Assembly (NCBI RefSeq): GCF_014644495.1
Contig: NZ_BMKU01000003.1
Span: 352,007 to 416,006 of the forward strand
Length of the DNA: 64,000 nt
Direction: 5' to 3'
DNA from: Pseudarthrobacter polychromogenes
GTDB lineage: Bacteria > Actinomycetota > Actinomycetes > Actinomycetales > Micrococcaceae
The notes beneath the pieces are model-generated. The model was not told the DNA's origin, searched no databases, and saw only the letters and a program-made list of their open reading frames with translations. Each line of letters begins with the position of its first letter. Positions within the stretch are counted from its first letter, which is position 1. Of this stretch, positions 63,503 to 64,000 are shown in pieces. The position numbers and the translations under genes were made by a program.

Positions 63503-64000
63503 TCAAGCTGCTGTTGGTGTTTGGGCTTGGTAGAGGCTGCCGTCGCGGAGCATGGCGTAGAGGGTGTCGCAGCGGCGTCGGGCGAGGGCGAGGAGTGCTT
63601 GGTTGTGGTGTTTGCCTTCGGCGCGTTTCCGATCGTAGTAGGCGCGTGAGAGCGGGTCTTTGAGGGCCGCGAACGCCGAGAGGTAAAGGGTGCGTTTGAG
63701 GACTTTGTTGCCTCTTCGGGAGGCGCGGTCGCCGCGGATGGAGGATCCGGAGCGCCAGGTGACCGGGGTCAGGCCTGCGTAGGAGGCCAGGTGCCCGGCG
63801 GTGGGGAAGTCTTTGCCGGCGACTTCGGTGAGGATCCGTGCTGCGGTCCTGATGCCGACCGCCGGCAAAGACATCAGGACCTGGTGAAGAGGGTGGGCCT
63901 CCACGAGGGCTCCGACCTGGGCATAGACGGTGGCGCGCCCCTCATGGATCCTGGCGAGCATGCCCGCCAGTTCGGGCAGGACGATGGTCGCGGCGTTCGT
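63503..64000 (-). mobile_element. IS110-family transposase, C-terminal part (cut by window edge)
   Basis: 165 residues with stop, open to the window edge. The transposase_20 block is clear: LPAVGIRTAARILTEVAG, GHLASYAGLTPVTWRSGSS and RGNKVLKRTLYLSAFAALK, then CDTLYAMLRDG at the end. The N-terminal DEDD (RuvC-like) domain is outside the window. The Ser in the SYAGL to SGSS region is the likely catalytic serine. Orientation is toward moeZ. Confidence 0.9.

Overview
The window is GC-rich chromosomal DNA of an actinobacterium, most likely a member of the Micrococcaceae close to Arthrobacter or Pseudarthrobacter. Grounds are the codon use, the actinobacterial families present (DUF3117, DUF3107, actinobacterial-type DapD, MoeZ, RmuC next to YchF, SigE with a zinc anti-sigma factor), many GTG starts, and a gene order that, from memory, follows the Mycobacterium tuberculosis stretches Rv1107-Rv1112, Rv1165-Rv1234, Rv0414-0417 and Rv3206-3208A. 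The identification is by inference; no search was run.

Layout. 1-4.6 kb: pirin-like protein (partial), then a four-gene OpuC-type osmoprotectant ABC operon closed by a strong terminator. 4.7-13.1 kb: AlaA-type aminotransferase, PPK2 kinase, exonuclease VII (xseAB, minus strand), a membrane protein, ispH, rmuC (minus) and ychF. 13.1-15.5 kb: an SDR oxidoreductase and a photolyase-related flavoprotein that has no cysteine. 15.6-23.1 kb: a peptide ABC locus with two different binding lipoproteins, two permeases and a fused double ATPase. 23.1-31.8 kb: SGNH lipoprotein, typA, an AbiEi/DUF559 nuclease-like gene lying between 50-bp direct repeats, a small SH3-like protein, fdxA-dapC, gltA, galE. 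31.9-36.4 kb: TetR regulator, unknown protein, lysozyme-like secreted protein, divergent dapD and dapE. 36.4-42.4 kb: gluABCD (minus), LOG-family protein, DivIVA-like protein and PIG-V-like mannosyltransferase. 42.5-49.9 kb: DUF3117, O-methyltransferase, sigE-anti-sigma-tatB, mrp, DUF1003, an MgtE-N/CBS protein without membrane domain, and a GSP17M-like membrane protein. 49.9-57 kb: pepP, PHP phosphoesterase, an orphan DNA methyltransferase, a DEAD-box helicase and an RNB ribonuclease. 57-60.7 kb: thiE diverging from a TPP riboswitch-controlled thiO-thiS-thiG, then a pterin carbinolamine dehydratase. 60.8-64 kb: small membrane protein, DUF3107, TetR, moeZ and the 3' part of an IS110-family transposase running off the window.

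How it fits together. Most of this is housekeeping DNA: lysine/DAP synthesis (dapC, dapD, dapE), thiamine synthesis (thiE, thiO, thiS, thiG, possibly with moeZ), nutrient uptake (Opu, Opp, Glu), envelope stress (sigE block), RNA turnover (helicase, RNB) and DNA repair (xseAB, rmuC, photolyase). About sixteen genes start 5-8 nt after a TANNNT -10 box, the hallmark of leaderless transcription.

I found no clearly new multi-gene system. The signals that ordinary annotation would miss are: (1) a 50-bp direct repeat on both sides of the AbiEi/DUF559 gene; (2) two copies of a long palindrome with the core TARGTGTCGTTTT, each between convergent genes; (3) the cysteine-free photolyase; (4) a roughly 100-bp element with 32-bp periodic repeats between moeZ and the IS110 transposase.
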